A stretch of 64,000 nucleotides of DNA from Actinomycetes bacterium (GCA_021811865.1 JAKAQB010000011.1:1-64000), one strand, 5' to 3'. Shown: positions 8,562 to 17,103, counted from the stretch's first letter. The notes: generated by a model not told the origin, from the letters alone. Numbers and translations: made by a program.

Positions 8562-8995
8562 TCATGGCGCCTGCCGGCTCCCCTCGAGGGCCTCGATCCG
8601 CCGCCTGAGCTCCTGCTCGCGAGCCCGGCGTTCGGTGACGTCGGGGATGATCGCTGCGACGTGGTCGACCGAGCCGTCGTCGGTTGCGAGCACGACGACA
8701 CTGAGTTCGATTGAGACGGTCCGCCCATCCGCGTGGCGGGCGGGCACGGCCACGCGGTCGGCTCCGTCGTAGCCGGTCGAGCCACGAGCCATCGCGGCAC
8801 GGAATCCCTCGTGGTGGCGCTGACGCAGTCGTTCGGGGATGATCCCGTCGAGCCGACGATCGCCTCTGGCTCGTAGCCGAAGATGCGGGGCGCGCCGTCG
8901 TTCCAGTAGCAGATGGTGCCGACGGTATCGACGATCACGACCGCGTCGGGGGCATGCACCACGGCGGCGAGGACCACGTTCCCTGGCAGCCTCAT
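8562..8995 (-). pseudogene. PAS-domain protein split by a frameshift
   Basis: From ATG 8995 the frame reads a PAS core (APDAVVIVDTVGTICYWNDG, then IFGYEPEAIVG). Near 8855 homology jumps to another frame, which reads GIIPERLRQRHHEGFRAAM, then ADGRTVSIELSVV and the PAC-type ending IIPDVTERRAREQELRRR. A one-base change would restore a single-domain PAS sensor of about 145 residues, so this is either a recent frameshift or a sequencing error. Confidence 0.6.
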
Positions 8996-9192
8996 CGTTT
9001 CGGCCCTGTCCGTCGACCCCGCCTCGTCGTGGTGGTCGTCATCTGGATGACCCTTCGAGCGCCACGCTGCCGCATCGGCTCCCACGACCGGCGGTCACGC
9101 TCGGCTGATGGCCGTCGGGACCGCGGCGCGACTCGGCGGATTCCGGGTCGGGGACCGGTCACTGCTCGACCAGAGGGGAGACCGGGCGTGGA

Positions 9193-9654
9193 TCAAGCGC
9201 CAGGGCAGCTGCCAGCTCGGCCCACTCGTCGGTCGGCAGGCGATCGGGGCTCGGCGTGAGCACCTGGATGGCCCTCCTCGCCGGTGACGACGAGATCGCG
9301 GAGCACCGCTGCTCCGGAGTGCTCCAGATCGCGGGTGGCAGTCAACAACACGAGACGACCCGATCCACGGGCGAGCCCCCGCAACTGCTCGAGGGCGGCG
9401 GCGCCTACCGGGCCGAGCAGCTCGGCCCGGTAGCGGCAGGCGAACTCGGTGAAGAGCTCGGGATCGTGCCGGTACCAGCGGCGAAGCTCAGCGCTGGGCG
9501 CGGCGTCCTTCGCCCATTCGTCGACATCCAGGGCTGCCTTCTGCACGCCCCGTGGCCACAACCGGTCGACAAGCACCCGCCGCTCACCGCCACGTCGCCC
9601 GGGGTCCTCGTAGACCCGGACCACCTCGACGCCTGAAGTGCCTGCCGCGGTCAC
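9193..9654 (-). CDS. DUF488 family protein
   Basis: A 153-residue protein with the DUF488/YeaO signature: VRVYEDPGRRGGERRVLVDR, then LWPRGVQKAALDVDEWAKD, then LRRWYRHDPELFTEF. The biochemical role is unknown. GTG 9654 overlaps the stop of the MIP18-type gene (GTGA), making it the last gene of a DUF2249-MIP18-DUF488 operon. The last 25 residues are poorly conserved. Confidence 0.8.
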   Translation of the reverse strand: MTAAGTSGVEVVRVYEDPGRRGGERRVLVDRLWPRGVQKAALDVDEWAKDAAPSAELRRWYRHDPELFTEFACRYRAELLGPVGAAALEQLRGLARGSGRLVLLTATRDLEHSGAAVLRDLVVTGEEGHPGAHAEPRSPADRRVGRAGSCPGA

Positions 9655-10037
9655 CGTACCCGGAAGCCGAGAGCCACCGCCGCGTCCTCGTCGATCATGG
9701 TGGGGTCCCACGGCGGGTCCCAAACCACCCGCACCTCGACAACCACGGTGTCGTCGACGGCGTCGGAGATGGCGGCGCGAGCCATCTCCGGGAGCACCTC
9801 CGACGCCGGGCAGCCGGGCGTCGTCATCGTCATCTCCACGACCACCGTGCCGTCCTCGGACCGGACGTCGTAGACCAGTCCGAGCGACACGACGTCAAGG
9901 TACAGCTCAGGGTCATAGACGCCCCGAAGCGCGTCCCAAGCGGCGTCGAGCACATCGGTCGCCGACAGCCGCAACCAGCCGCTCCCGTCATTTTCGGCGG
10001 TGGCCTCAGCCCCGGCGTCCGCGGATCGGTCGGTCAT
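9651..10037 (-). CDS. MIP18/DUF59 iron-sulfur assembly-type protein
   Basis: A 128-residue protein containing a full MIP18 (DUF59, PaaD/SufT-like) domain: LRGVYDPELYLDVVSLGLVY opens it, and TMTTPGCPASEVLP holds the conserved Cys loop. Relatives act in Fe-S cluster delivery to target enzymes. ATG 10037 overlaps the DUF2249 stop (ATGA), and the DUF488 gene follows with another overlap. Partnering with DUF2249 and hemerythrin proteins points to a nitrogen-oxide or redox role (inference). Confidence 0.8.
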   Translation of the reverse strand: MTDRSADAGAEATAENDGSGWLRLSATDVLDAAWDALRGVYDPELYLDVVSLGLVYDVRSEDGTVVVEMTMTTPGCPASEVLPEMARAAISDAVDDTVVVEVRVVWDPPWDPTMIDEDAAVALGFRVR

Positions 10038-10255
10038 GAGGGCCGCTGGAAGGTGACCCGCCAGTCGCCGCCACCGAGGTCCTCCACCTCGTAGGAGAAA
10101 CCCTGCGACGACAGCACCCCCTCGAGGGGAACCGGCTCGAAGGGTGCCAGGACCACCAGTTCCTCACCGTCCTCGAGGGCACCGGCCGCTGCCATGATCG
10201 TCTCGAACGGCTCGTCGCCCGACGCGATGATCGGGCGGGCGTCGACGGTTGCCAT
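10034..10255 (-). CDS. DUF2249 protein
   Basis: A 73-residue stand-alone DUF2249 domain: DARPIIASGDEPFETIMAAA at the start, LEDGEELVVLAPFEPVPL in the middle and YEVEDLGGGDWRVTF at the end. The ATG at 10255 is chosen because AGGAGGGAG lies just upstream; an in-frame GTG at 10276 would place that site inside the gene. It heads a three-gene operon. The same domain recurs fused to hemerythrin at 12.2 kb. Confidence 0.85.
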   Translation of the reverse strand: MATVDARPIIASGDEPFETIMAAAGALEDGEELVVLAPFEPVPLEGVLSSQGFSYEVEDLGGGDWRVTFQRPS

Positions 10256-10412
10256 CGCCTGCTCCCTCCTGGGCACCGGTAGACCGGAGCAGCCCTGTTG
10301 TTCTGTTACCAGCTAGAACTTTATCAGCATGAGGCCGCTCGGGGAAAGCCCGCTGGCAAGAAGCCCCGCCAGTCACGAGAGGCAGGGGCTGCCCCGTCGG
10401 CACGAACCGTCA

Positions 10413-10448
10413 GAAACTCTGTTGTGTACTAGATATATAATGTCGACG
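10413..10448 (+). promoter_or_regulatory. Promoter-like element with TATAAT
   Basis: In GC-rich surroundings an AT-rich patch holds a perfect TATAAT at 10436-10441, with only a weak match (GAAACT region) about 17 bases before it. Transcription would start near 10448 and serve the membrane protein at 10570. An ATG at 10440 opens a 47-codon frame, but it would lie upstream of that start and is not annotated. Confidence 0.4.
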
Positions 10449-10569
10449 TGGAGCAGTTGCGTCCCGTTGAGCGACCTCGACCCGTCCGACCTCGACGCTC
10501 GGATGACGGTGGGCGGGGTGGCGGAGGTCATGGCGGTGCTGCTCGCCGGTGCGGGTGGCGGGGGCGGCC

Positions 10570-11988
10570 ATGAGCAGCGGTGACGGTTTGAACGCGGTGA
10601 GCGCCACCTCCGGCTCGTGGGCGGGGCGGCCGGCGGGGGTGCCTGGCGCGGTGCCGCCACCGTCGGTGCCGCTGTCGTTCATGGCAGCGGCGGGAGCGGG
10701 CCTCGTCGCCTGCGGGGCCGCCTGGGTATGGGCGCGGGGCGCGGCGGCGAGGGACCCCAGCACCGACGCGGTGATCGCGGCTGTGCACTTCGGTGTGCTC
10801 GCCACCCTGGCCATGGGCGTCCTCGGCGCCACCCATCAGTTCACCCCGGTCATCACCGGCCGGCCGCTGCGGTCGCTGCGCCTGGCCCGGGCCACGTTCG
10901 TGGCCTGGCTGGCGGCATCATGGATGCTGCCGCTCGGCATCGGCTTGGAGCAGCCCGCTGTGACGGCCGCGAGCGGCGGTTTCGCCCTGGCCGGCCTCGC
11001 CCTGCTCGCCTGGAACCTCGCCGCGCCACTCTCGGTACGAGGCAAGGGCGCCCCGGTCAGCAGCCTGCGCCTCGCCCTCTTGGGCGCGGCGGCGACAACC
11101 CTGCTGGGCGCCACCTTCGTCGGCGACCGCCAAGGGCACTGGTTCGTCCTCGACGGCCATGTCGACCTGGCGATGGGGGTACTCGGCGTGTTCGCCTGGC
11201 TCGGGGTCACCTACATCGGCGTGGCGCAGAAACTGTGGCCCATGTTCATGCTGGCACACCTGCCTGGCCGGCGTAGCTCCGGCCCGGTCGCAGTGTGGGG
11301 CACCTGGCTCGGCTCAGCCGTCCTCGCCGGCGGGCTGGCCCATCAAACCGTCCCAGCCGAGTGGGCCGGCGCTGGCGTGCTCGCCGCCGGCCTCGGCGCC
11401 CACCTCGCCTCTCTGTCGGCCCACCTGGCCCACCGCCGCAGGAAAGCCGACTTGCACCTGGCGTTCCTCGTGACAGCCGCAGCCTGGCTGGTCGCCGCCG
11501 CCGGCCTCGCCCTCGCCGGAGCGCTCTGCCCCCCCCACCGCGCCCACCTCGCCGCCGCCCTCGCCGCGGCCGCCATGACCGCGGCCGGCGGCTGGCTGCT
11601 CGAGGCGCTCGTCGGCCACGCCCACAAAGTCATACCCTTCATCGTCTGGTCACTGCTGCGCTCACACGGCGCCCGCAACGGACCATCGGGCAAGCCCCTC
11701 ATGTTCGCCGACCTCTACCACCACGGCTGGGCTGCAGCCACCTACACAACCGTCACCGCCGGCATCGCCGCCCTGTGCGCCGGGCTCGCCACCTCATCAG
11801 CACCAGCGATAGCGGCAGGCGGAGTCCTCCTCGCCACGACCGGCATCCTGGCCACCGCCAACCTGTCCATACGCCCCCTCCGCCAACTCGCCGCCACCCG
11901 GACCGGCACCGGTGATGCAGTTCACTCCTCGATGGGGATGCACTCCCCGGGGCACTCCTCGGCCACCTCACCCACGGCATCCTCGTAA
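10570..11988 (+). CDS. Multi-TM His-rich protein, NnrS/heme-copper-oxidase-like
   Basis: A 472-residue membrane protein with about 12 hydrophobic helices. Histidines recur near helix ends: AAVHFGVLATLAMG, VLGATHQFTPV, FVLDGHVDLAMGVLG, FMLAHLPG and LVGHAHKVIPFIVW. This resembles proteins distantly related to heme-copper oxidase subunit I or NnrS, which bind heme and occur with nitric-oxide genes. The neighbours (DUF2249, hemerythrin, MIP18) fit a nitrogen-oxide stress or respiration role. Start at ATG 10570; a 35-residue hydrophilic Ser/Pro tract precedes helix 1. The last 40 residues are low-complexity. The exact family is not certain. Confidence 0.6.
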   Translation: MSSGDGLNAVSATSGSWAGRPAGVPGAVPPPSVPLSFMAAAGAGLVACGAAWVWARGAAARDPSTDAVIAAVHFGVLATLAMGVLGATHQFTPVITGRPLRSLRLARATFVAWLAASWMLPLGIGLEQPAVTAASGGFALAGLALLAWNLAAPLSVRGKGAPVSSLRLALLGAAATTLLGATFVGDRQGHWFVLDGHVDLAMGVLGVFAWLGVTYIGVAQKLWPMFMLAHLPGRRSSGPVAVWGTWLGSAVLAGGLAHQTVPAEWAGAGVLAAGLGAHLASLSAHLAHRRRKADLHLAFLVTAAAWLVAAAGLALAGALCPPHRAHLAAALAAAAMTAAGGWLLEALVGHAHKVIPFIVWSLLRSHGARNGPSGKPLMFADLYHHGWAAATYTTVTAGIAALCAGLATSSAPAIAAGGVLLATTGILATANLSIRPLRQLAATRTGTGDAVHSSMGMHSPGHSSATSPTASS

Positions 11989-12170
11989 CCGCCCGGGGAT
12001 CTCCAGTATCCGCTCGGCCGCCTCGGCCCGCAGGATGTCGCGGTGCCAGTCGATGAGCCAGCCCAGCTCTTCCTTCTTGGCGGAGAGTCGACGTCGGTGG
12101 AGAAGCCGTAGGCGTACTCCCGGCCGGCCAGCTCGGCCAGCTCCGCCCGGGCCGCGCTCACGCCGTAATC
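11922..12170 (-). pseudogene. SufB-like and ferredoxin-like fragments, frameshifted
   Basis: Three frames are needed. The first reads LAGREYAYGFSTDVDS, resembling the SufB N-terminus. The second reads KKEELGWLIDWHRDILRAEA, resembling the next SufB segment. The third reads YEDAVGEVAEECPGECIPIE, the typical C-terminus of a small [3Fe-4S] ferredoxin, ending at TGA. I read this as a fused, decayed junction of two iron-sulfur genes. Confidence 0.4.
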
Positions 12171-13201
12171 CCGGCGGACCTGCCGATCCGCACCCGCCAC
12201 ACCGTCGGGCCCGCCTCGAGCACGTCCCAGGTGAAGTCACCCTGGTGCTCGGCCTCGAACTGGTAGCGCAGGGGCTTGGGGTCGTGGTCGTTGACGAGAA
12301 CGAAGGCCGTGCCAGCGCCGAGGGCGCCGTAGGTGGCGAAGATCTTCTCGTGGCGCTGGGCCGGGGCGAGCGCCCTCACGTCGAGCACCGCATCTGTGCC
12401 GCTCCCCGCTGCCGCTGACGGGCCCGACGCTGACGGGCTCGGCGACATGGGTCCGGCCGACAGCGCCACCGGCTCCGCCGTGACCGAGCGCACCAGCCGG
12501 TGCAGCGCGGCAGTGACACGCACCGCGAGCTCGGGTCGTGGCACCCGCACCGCGGCCCAGGCCTCGGCCGCCAGCCTGCAGGCGGCGTCACCCCGCCCAG
12601 CATCGGCGAGCTGGCCGGCCGCGCCGAGCAGCAGGCGTAGCAGGGTCGCCTCGGCGTCGGAGGTCCCCCGGTCCTCGGCCACCGACGTCTCGTCCTGCGC
12701 CGCCTCGGTGAGGCGGTGCATCTGGATGAGCAGACCGGGCAGGTCGACCCCGGTGTCGGCGGCCAAGGGGGGAAGGACCAGCTCGTTCTCCTTGGCAACG
12801 TGCGTGGCGAAGAGCGCGCCGATCGCCCCGGCCTCGGCTGCTGCCGCGGTCCCTGCGGAAGCCGTCGCGAGCCGCTCCACCAACGAGGCGAGCTCCCGGT
12901 GCTCGTCGATCATCCCGGCCACCGTCCCGGCGAGGTCCTCCTTGGCGGCTGCCGCCTGGTAGAGCGTCCGCTCCTCGGCCATGGCATGAGGCAGGACCTC
13001 CTTCGCCAGGTAGGCGACGAGCTCGGCAGCCGCCGCTTCGTAGTGGTCTTGGCCGCCGGCCACGGTGCGGAGGGCGGCGACGCGGCGTGCAACCCCCTCG
13101 GCGAGCGCCGCGTGGTGGGCCAGCATCGCCTCGAAGGCTCCGCTGCTGGCACCGATGCCGCTATTGGCGCCGCTGCCGATGTCGCTGCCGGTGATCGTCA
13201 T
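12158..13201 (-). CDS. Hemerythrin-like protein with C-terminal DUF2249
   Basis: A 347-residue two-domain protein. The N-terminal half (about residues 20-185) is an HHE-type bundle with spaced ligands: LAHHAALAEGV, EVLPHAMAEERTLY, IDEHRELASLV, and FATHVAKENELVLP. A Ser/Pro/Ala linker follows, then a DUF2249 domain from about residue 270 (VLDVRALAPAQRHEKIF, then LVNDHDPKPLRYQ). Hemerythrin-DUF2249 proteins are linked to nitric oxide and iron-sulfur repair (YtfE-like). The ATG at 13201 has a strong AGGAGGAG. The last bases overlap the SufB/ferredoxin relic. Confidence 0.85.
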   Translation of the reverse strand: MTITGSDIGSGANSGIGASSGAFEAMLAHHAALAEGVARRVAALRTVAGGQDHYEAAAAELVAYLAKEVLPHAMAEERTLYQAAAAKEDLAGTVAGMIDEHRELASLVERLATASAGTAAAAEAGAIGALFATHVAKENELVLPPLAADTGVDLPGLLIQMHRLTEAAQDETSVAEDRGTSDAEATLLRLLLGAAGQLADAGRGDAACRLAAEAWAAVRVPRPELAVRVTAALHRLVRSVTAEPVALSAGPMSPSPSASGPSAAAGSGTDAVLDVRALAPAQRHEKIFATYGALGAGTAFVLVNDHDPKPLRYQFEAEHQGDFTWDVLEAGPTVWRVRIGRSAGITA

Positions 13202-13245
13202 GGGTGCACTCCTCCTGCTCGAAGCAGCTCTTGAGCTCACTGTAT

Positions 13246-13263
13246 CTCTAGAACTCACTAGAG
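13246..13263. promoter_or_regulatory. Inverted repeat CTCTAG-N6-CTAGAG
   Basis: Perfect 6-base arms at 13246-13251 and 13258-13263, about 45 bases upstream of the hemerythrin start, within the region shared with the divergent flavoprotein. A good operator candidate. The SufR-like regulator at 15.1 kb is a possible binder (inference). Confidence 0.5.
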
Positions 13264-13427
13264 TAAACGGGTAATCTGGTCGGGCTCCAGCTACGGCAAA
13301 CGATGGCAAGGTCGGCAGTGAGGTGCATCCGCTGCGGGCCGACCCCGACGGCGGTGGCATCCTGATGTGCATGCCGACCCAGCACCGACACCCGTTGACG
13401 CTTCGGGATCAGCCCCCGGGGTAGGAC

Positions 13428-14549
13428 GTGCAGATCACCCCTACCGTCGCCGTCGTCGGCGCCGGACCGGCTGGGATCGCCGCCGCCCGGCGACTCCGGG
13501 AGTCGGGTGGCGTCCACGTCGGCCTTGTCGTCACCGATGCCCGATGCGAGTACCTTCCGGGCACGCTCGCCGTCGCGACAGGCGACGCGCCCGCATCCGA
13601 GTTCCGCACCAGGATCGACCTGGAGGGCATCGAGGTCATCCCCGCCCGGGCAGAGGCAATCGAGCCAGGTGTGCTTCGCATAGACGGATCTCGGCTTCGT
13701 GCCCGAGCCATCATCGCCGCCCCCGGGCTGGCCCTCGACCGCGTCGGTGACGGCTCGACCGTCGGGTTCTGGGACCCCACCGGGGCCGAGATGGCGGCAC
13801 CGAGGATCCGTGCCGTCGAGCGGGGCGTCATCGACGTGGTGATCTCGTCCCTGCCGTACCGCTGCCCACCGGCACCCTACGGCCTGGCCATGCGCCTCGC
13901 CCGACGGTCTCGCCGGCTCGGGCACCCGGTCCAGGTCCGCTTGTTCACGCCCGAGGAGCAGCCGCTGGCAGCACTCGGGCACGCCCTCGGCAACGCCCTG
14001 CTCACCAGCTGCGCAGACGCTGGGGTCGAGGTCCACCTCGGCGCCCGGTCCGACCCCCACGCTGAGGGCGAGGGCGGCCAGGGGGCCGGCGCCAGAGCTG
14101 GCGTCGAAGCGGAGCTGACGATCGTGGTCCCCCGGCATCGTGCGAGTCCCCTGCTGGCCGACCTGGCTCGCGGGGACGGCCCGCTCGTCCCAGTCGACGG
14201 CCGCTTCGCCACCGAGATGCCCGGCGTCTTCGTGGTCGGCGACGCAGCCAGCAGCCCCTACCCGAGGGCAGCCGAACCCGCTGTGTGGTCGGGGACGGTC
14301 GCCGCAGCCGCAGTGAGCTCCGAGGTCGGCCTCGACGGCACCCCGCCCGCGGCAACGCCCTCAGCGGACTGCTTCGTCGACCACGGCGACGGGACGTACG
14401 GTCGCATCCAGGTCGCCTATCCCGACGGGCCACCGCCAGTCGGGCGGCCTTCCGTGACCGTCGCCCCGCCAGCGTCGCCGCTGGCGACGGACTTCGAGGC
14501 CGCCCACCGTCGATGGCAGGCACTGCGCACCGACGCCGTGGCGCCGTGA
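13428..14549 (+). CDS. FAD-dependent oxidoreductase, sulfide:quinone reductase-like
   Basis: A 373-residue flavoprotein. It opens with the dinucleotide-binding VAVVGAGPAGIAAARRLRE. SSLPYRCPPAPYGLA is the motif typical of SQR/flavocytochrome c sulfide dehydrogenase relatives. Near the end MPGVFVVGDAASSPYP is the second FAD-binding signature. The CPP cysteine is present, but I do not see the full three-Cys set of true SQRs, so the substrate is open. GTG 13428 lacks a strong ribosome site. It is divergent from the hemerythrin gene across a palindromic operator candidate, suggesting shared control. Confidence 0.75.
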   Translation: MQITPTVAVVGAGPAGIAAARRLRESGGVHVGLVVTDARCEYLPGTLAVATGDAPASEFRTRIDLEGIEVIPARAEAIEPGVLRIDGSRLRARAIIAAPGLALDRVGDGSTVGFWDPTGAEMAAPRIRAVERGVIDVVISSLPYRCPPAPYGLAMRLARRSRRLGHPVQVRLFTPEEQPLAALGHALGNALLTSCADAGVEVHLGARSDPHAEGEGGQGAGARAGVEAELTIVVPRHRASPLLADLARGDGPLVPVDGRFATEMPGVFVVGDAASSPYPRAAEPAVWSGTVAAAAVSSEVGLDGTPPAATPSADCFVDHGDGTYGRIQVAYPDGPPPVGRPSVTVAPPASPLATDFEAAHRRWQALRTDAVAP

Positions 14550-14589
14550 ACGAGCATCCCTGCCACCACGAGCACCATCGGGGCCGAGG

Positions 14590-14617
14590 TTGCACGGAAT
14601 CGCGTCACTCGTATATA
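14590..14617 (+). promoter_or_regulatory. Orphan promoter-like site TTGCAC-N16-TATATA
   Basis: TTGCAC at 14590-14595 and TATATA at 14612-14617, in an AT-rich island. No gene on this strand begins within 1.3 kb, so it would drive a small RNA or be left from a lost gene. Confidence 0.35.
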
Positions 14618-14650
14618 TATTTGACCCTAGAGAAACCAAGTCAACTGAGC

Positions 14651-14694
14651 GATGCAGGCGGAGAGAGATGCAGGCGGAGAGACGATGCAGGTGG
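14651..14694. repeat. 16-bp tandem repeat, two copies plus partial third
   Basis: Unit GATGCAGGCGGAGAGA at 14651-14666 and 14667-14682, perfect, then a 10-base partial copy from 14685 with one mismatch. It lies just downstream of the orphan promoter-like site. Confidence 0.85.
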
Positions 14695-15083
14695 AAAAAC
14701 GGGTTGCACACGCGGCGGCGTGTTGCCACCCGGGACTCGGATGACCTGGACCACCGGACCCGCCGCCGGGGGAAGGACGCCGCCCACGTGGAGGCACTCC
14801 TCGGCGACCTTCCGGTACCTCCAGCCCGGGGAACAGTCACCCGAACCCGGTCGTCCCCGACGGGTCGATCGGCTTTCGTCGGGGTGAGGAGGCAACGACC
14901 GCTGGAACCCCTGCTCGTGTTGCTCGGGATCTGGCGGACCGGCGAGATGTGAATGAGACCGATCGCATTCTTCCGAAGGAAAGGTGACCCCCACCCGGCT
15001 CCCGCGGAGCTGTGACGCCGCGGGCCCTCGACGGCAAGCGGATCGCCTGGCGCGCCGCCAGGACGTCCACACCCGATGCCAGC

Positions 15084-15788
15084 TCAGGTGACGATGGTGA
15101 CGCAGCAGCGGCCGGGCTCGGGATCGAGGCGGGCCGCACCGGGGTCCAGCCCCGCCCCTTCGACGACGCCGGAGAGCAGCTGGTGGTTCATGCGGCACAC
15201 GAGGTCACGGTGCTGCTCCGCCAGGGCGTGGAACGGGCAGTTGACCATGGTTATCACGCCGCCGGCCAGCTCGGGCTCGTAGCCGTGGCGGCTGAGCACG
15301 TCGACCAACCGCTCGGCCAGGGACGTCCCGGGCCCGGCGGCGGCATCGCTCGACGTTGGGCGCAGCTCGCCACCGACGTCGTGGCCGTGCGCCCGGGCGA
15401 CCTCGGCGAGAACGCCCTCGACGTGGGCGCCTGCTTCGCTTGCCCGCTCGACCGCTCCGGCAAGGATCTCCGCAGCGAGATCGTAGCGGCGCTCGGGGAC
15501 GCTGACAGCGATCTCGCCCGCCGCCCGGCGGTACCACTTGGCCGGTCGGCCCGCGCCCGGCCCGGCGCGCCCGGGCGGGCGACGGTAGGCGACGTCGAGC
15601 AGCCCGGCGGCCACCAGCTTGTCGAGATGGAAGGCGGCGACCGTGCGGGCCACGCCGAGGGCGGAGGCGACACCGTCACGGCTCACCTCACCACGTCCAG
15701 CGATCAGCTCGTAGGCGCGCCGGCGCAGCGGCTCGTTGAGCATCGCCAGCGCGGACAGCGGTTCGGTCCCTTGTCGCACGGCTACCAT
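15084..15788 (-). CDS. SufR-like HTH regulator with C-terminal Fe-S cysteines
   Basis: A 234-residue regulator. The N-terminal winged helix reads LSALAMLNEPLRRRAYELIA, then GVASALGVARTVAAFHLDKL. A Gly/Pro-rich hinge follows (RRPPGRAGPGAGRPAKWYR). The C-terminal part has VNCPFHALAEQHRDLVCRMN and a final CC pair, matching the cysteine pattern by which SufR-type repressors hold a [4Fe-4S] cluster. It probably senses Fe-S status or nitric oxide. ATG 15788 has no ribosome site, and a TAGAAT lies right before it; a leaderless GTG start at 15779 is also possible. It is divergent from the GTP cyclohydrolase relic and GpgS. Confidence 0.75.
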   Translation of the reverse strand: MVAVRQGTEPLSALAMLNEPLRRRAYELIAGRGEVSRDGVASALGVARTVAAFHLDKLVAAGLLDVAYRRPPGRAGPGAGRPAKWYRRAAGEIAVSVPERRYDLAAEILAGAVERASEAGAHVEGVLAEVARAHGHDVGGELRPTSSDAAAGPGTSLAERLVDVLSRHGYEPELAGGVITMVNCPFHALAEQHRDLVCRMNHQLLSGVVEGAGLDPGAARLDPEPGRCCVTIVT

Positions 15789-15952
15789 TCTAAAGCTGAT
15801 CTGAGTTGACGAAACACTCGCTTCTTTCCCTCTAGGATGCACCTGATGACCACGTGGAAACGACCGGATGACGAGAGCATGACGTCGTCCTGCGAGGCGG
15901 GCCACGACGCGCAACCTCGGCTTCGTTCCCAACGCAGGCAGACATCGCCGCC

Positions 15953-16249
15953 ATGCACGCCGGCGGGCCTGCGGGTCGGGAGATCGACCTGCACAGGGCC
16001 GCCCACGCCGTCTCGGAGCTGCTCGACGCGCTTGGCGTCGTGGCCCGCTCGACCCCCTTCTCCTCGCTGCGCGAGCACCACCTCCTGCCTCTCGCCGGCG
16101 TCGCCCTCGAAGCAGAGCACGCCTGCATGTCTCTCTGCGGTGTGCGCGCCGCTGGCTCGATGACCGTCACCTCGGCGCTCGTCGGGATCGTGCGCGGCGA
16201 CGAGCGGACCCGGGCCGAGCTCTTCTCCCTCGTCGGGTGCCGCCCGTGA
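15953..16249 (+). pseudogene. GTP cyclohydrolase I reduced by in-frame deletions
   Basis: A 98-residue open frame with three FolE segments in order: an N-terminal helix (HRAAHAVSELLDALG), then SLREHHLLPLAGV, then VALEAEHACMSLCGVRAAGS, TVTSALVG and TRAELFSL. Compared with the 190-200 residue enzyme two internal blocks are missing, including much of the fold between LPLAGV and the CMS strand. The zinc-ligand Cys of the CEHH motif is Arg here. It cannot be a normal cyclohydrolase, although the frame is still open. The downstream GpgS gene overlaps its stop (GTGA), so translation may persist for coupling. Confidence 0.6.
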
Positions 16250-17103
16250 CCCCCGCCGTGCCCGGCGGCCCTCACCGCTTCTCCCACCGAGACTTCTCCG
16301 CCGAGGCGCTCGCATCCGCCAAGCAGTCCGCCACGGTGTCGGTGTGCCTGCCCGCCCGCGACGAGGCGACCACGATCGGCCGCATCGTCGGGACCATCCG
16401 GGAGGACCTCGTGGAGAGGGTCCACCTCGTCGACGAGGTCCTCGTCGCTGACGACCGCTCCGCCGACGCGACGGCTGCGGCGGCGGCCGGCGCCGGCGCG
16501 GCCGTCGTCCCCGTCGCGGCGACCGCTGGCTCGCAGTGGGGCAAGGGTGCGGCCATGGCGACAGCGCTGGCGGGGAGCAGCGGGGACCTCGTGGTGTTCT
16601 TGGACGCCGATGTCGAGGGCTTCTCGTCACATTTCGTCGTCGGCCTGCTCGGGCCGCTGCTCCTCGAGCGCAACATCGGCTTCGTGAAAGCCACCTACCA
16701 GCGCCCGCTCGCTGGTGTGCGGGGCGAAGGGGGTCGGGTCACCGAGCTCACGGCCAAGCCGCTGCTGGCCCTGCTCCGCCCGGACCTCGCCTGCTTCGCC
16801 CAGCCGCTCGCCGGCGAGATCGCCGCCCGCCGCTCGGTGCTCGGTGGCCTGTCGCTGCCCCCGGACTACGGCGTCGACATCGCGCTGTTGATCGACGTGG
16901 CAGGACGCATCGGGCTCGGCGCCATGGCAGAGGTGGATCTCGGCGAGCGCCGCCACCGCAACCGGCCCCTGTCCGAGCTGACACCGCAGGCTCGCTCGGT
17001 GGCTCAGGCCATCCTGGAGCGCTCCGGCCTCGGCACCGGCGCGCTCGGCCAGCAAGGCGCGACGGTCCACGCCACCGGGTTCCAGACGGCCCGAGCGGGT
17101 TGA
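16246..17103 (+). CDS. gpgS: Glucosyl-3-phosphoglycerate synthase-like GT81
   Basis: A 285-residue family-2-fold glycosyltransferase of the GpgS type, which transfers glucose to 3-phosphoglycerate in glucosylglycerate/methylglucose polysaccharide synthesis. Seen: TVSVCLPARDEATTIGRIVG, VLVADDRSADAT, the DxD motif in VVFLDADVEG, then GGRVTELTAKPLLALLRPDL, LAGEIAARRSVL and VDLGERRHRNRPLSEL, all GpgS-specific. GTG 16246 overlaps the preceding stop (GTGA); an upstream GTG at 16237 is possible. Its length is slightly under that of characterised enzymes. Confidence 0.85.
   Translation: MTPAVPGGPHRFSHRDFSAEALASAKQSATVSVCLPARDEATTIGRIVGTIREDLVERVHLVDEVLVADDRSADATAAAAAGAGAAVVPVAATAGSQWGKGAAMATALAGSSGDLVVFLDADVEGFSSHFVVGLLGPLLLERNIGFVKATYQRPLAGVRGEGGRVTELTAKPLLALLRPDLACFAQPLAGEIAARRSVLGGLSLPPDYGVDIALLIDVAGRIGLGAMAEVDLGERRHRNRPLSELTPQARSVAQAILERSGLGTGALGQQGATVHATGFQTARAG

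Larger units (their letters stand above)
14550..15083. other. Gene-free stretch with promoter-like and repeat elements
   Basis: About 530 bases without a supported gene between the flavoprotein and the converging SufR-like gene. Open frames in it are Arg/Pro-rich and look non-coding. It contains the promoter-like site and tandem repeat listed separately. Confidence 0.5.

Noticed and set aside
10440..10583. 47-codon ORF upstream of the multi-TM gene
   Set aside because: Its ATG overlaps a TATAAT -10 box, so it would not be in the transcript, and it has no ribosome site or recognisable domain.
14641..15198. Possible Cys-containing minus ORF in the 14.6-15.1 kb gap
   Set aside because: Only a weak zinc-ribbon-like run; most of the frame is Arg/Pro/Ser-rich and shares no order with known proteins.
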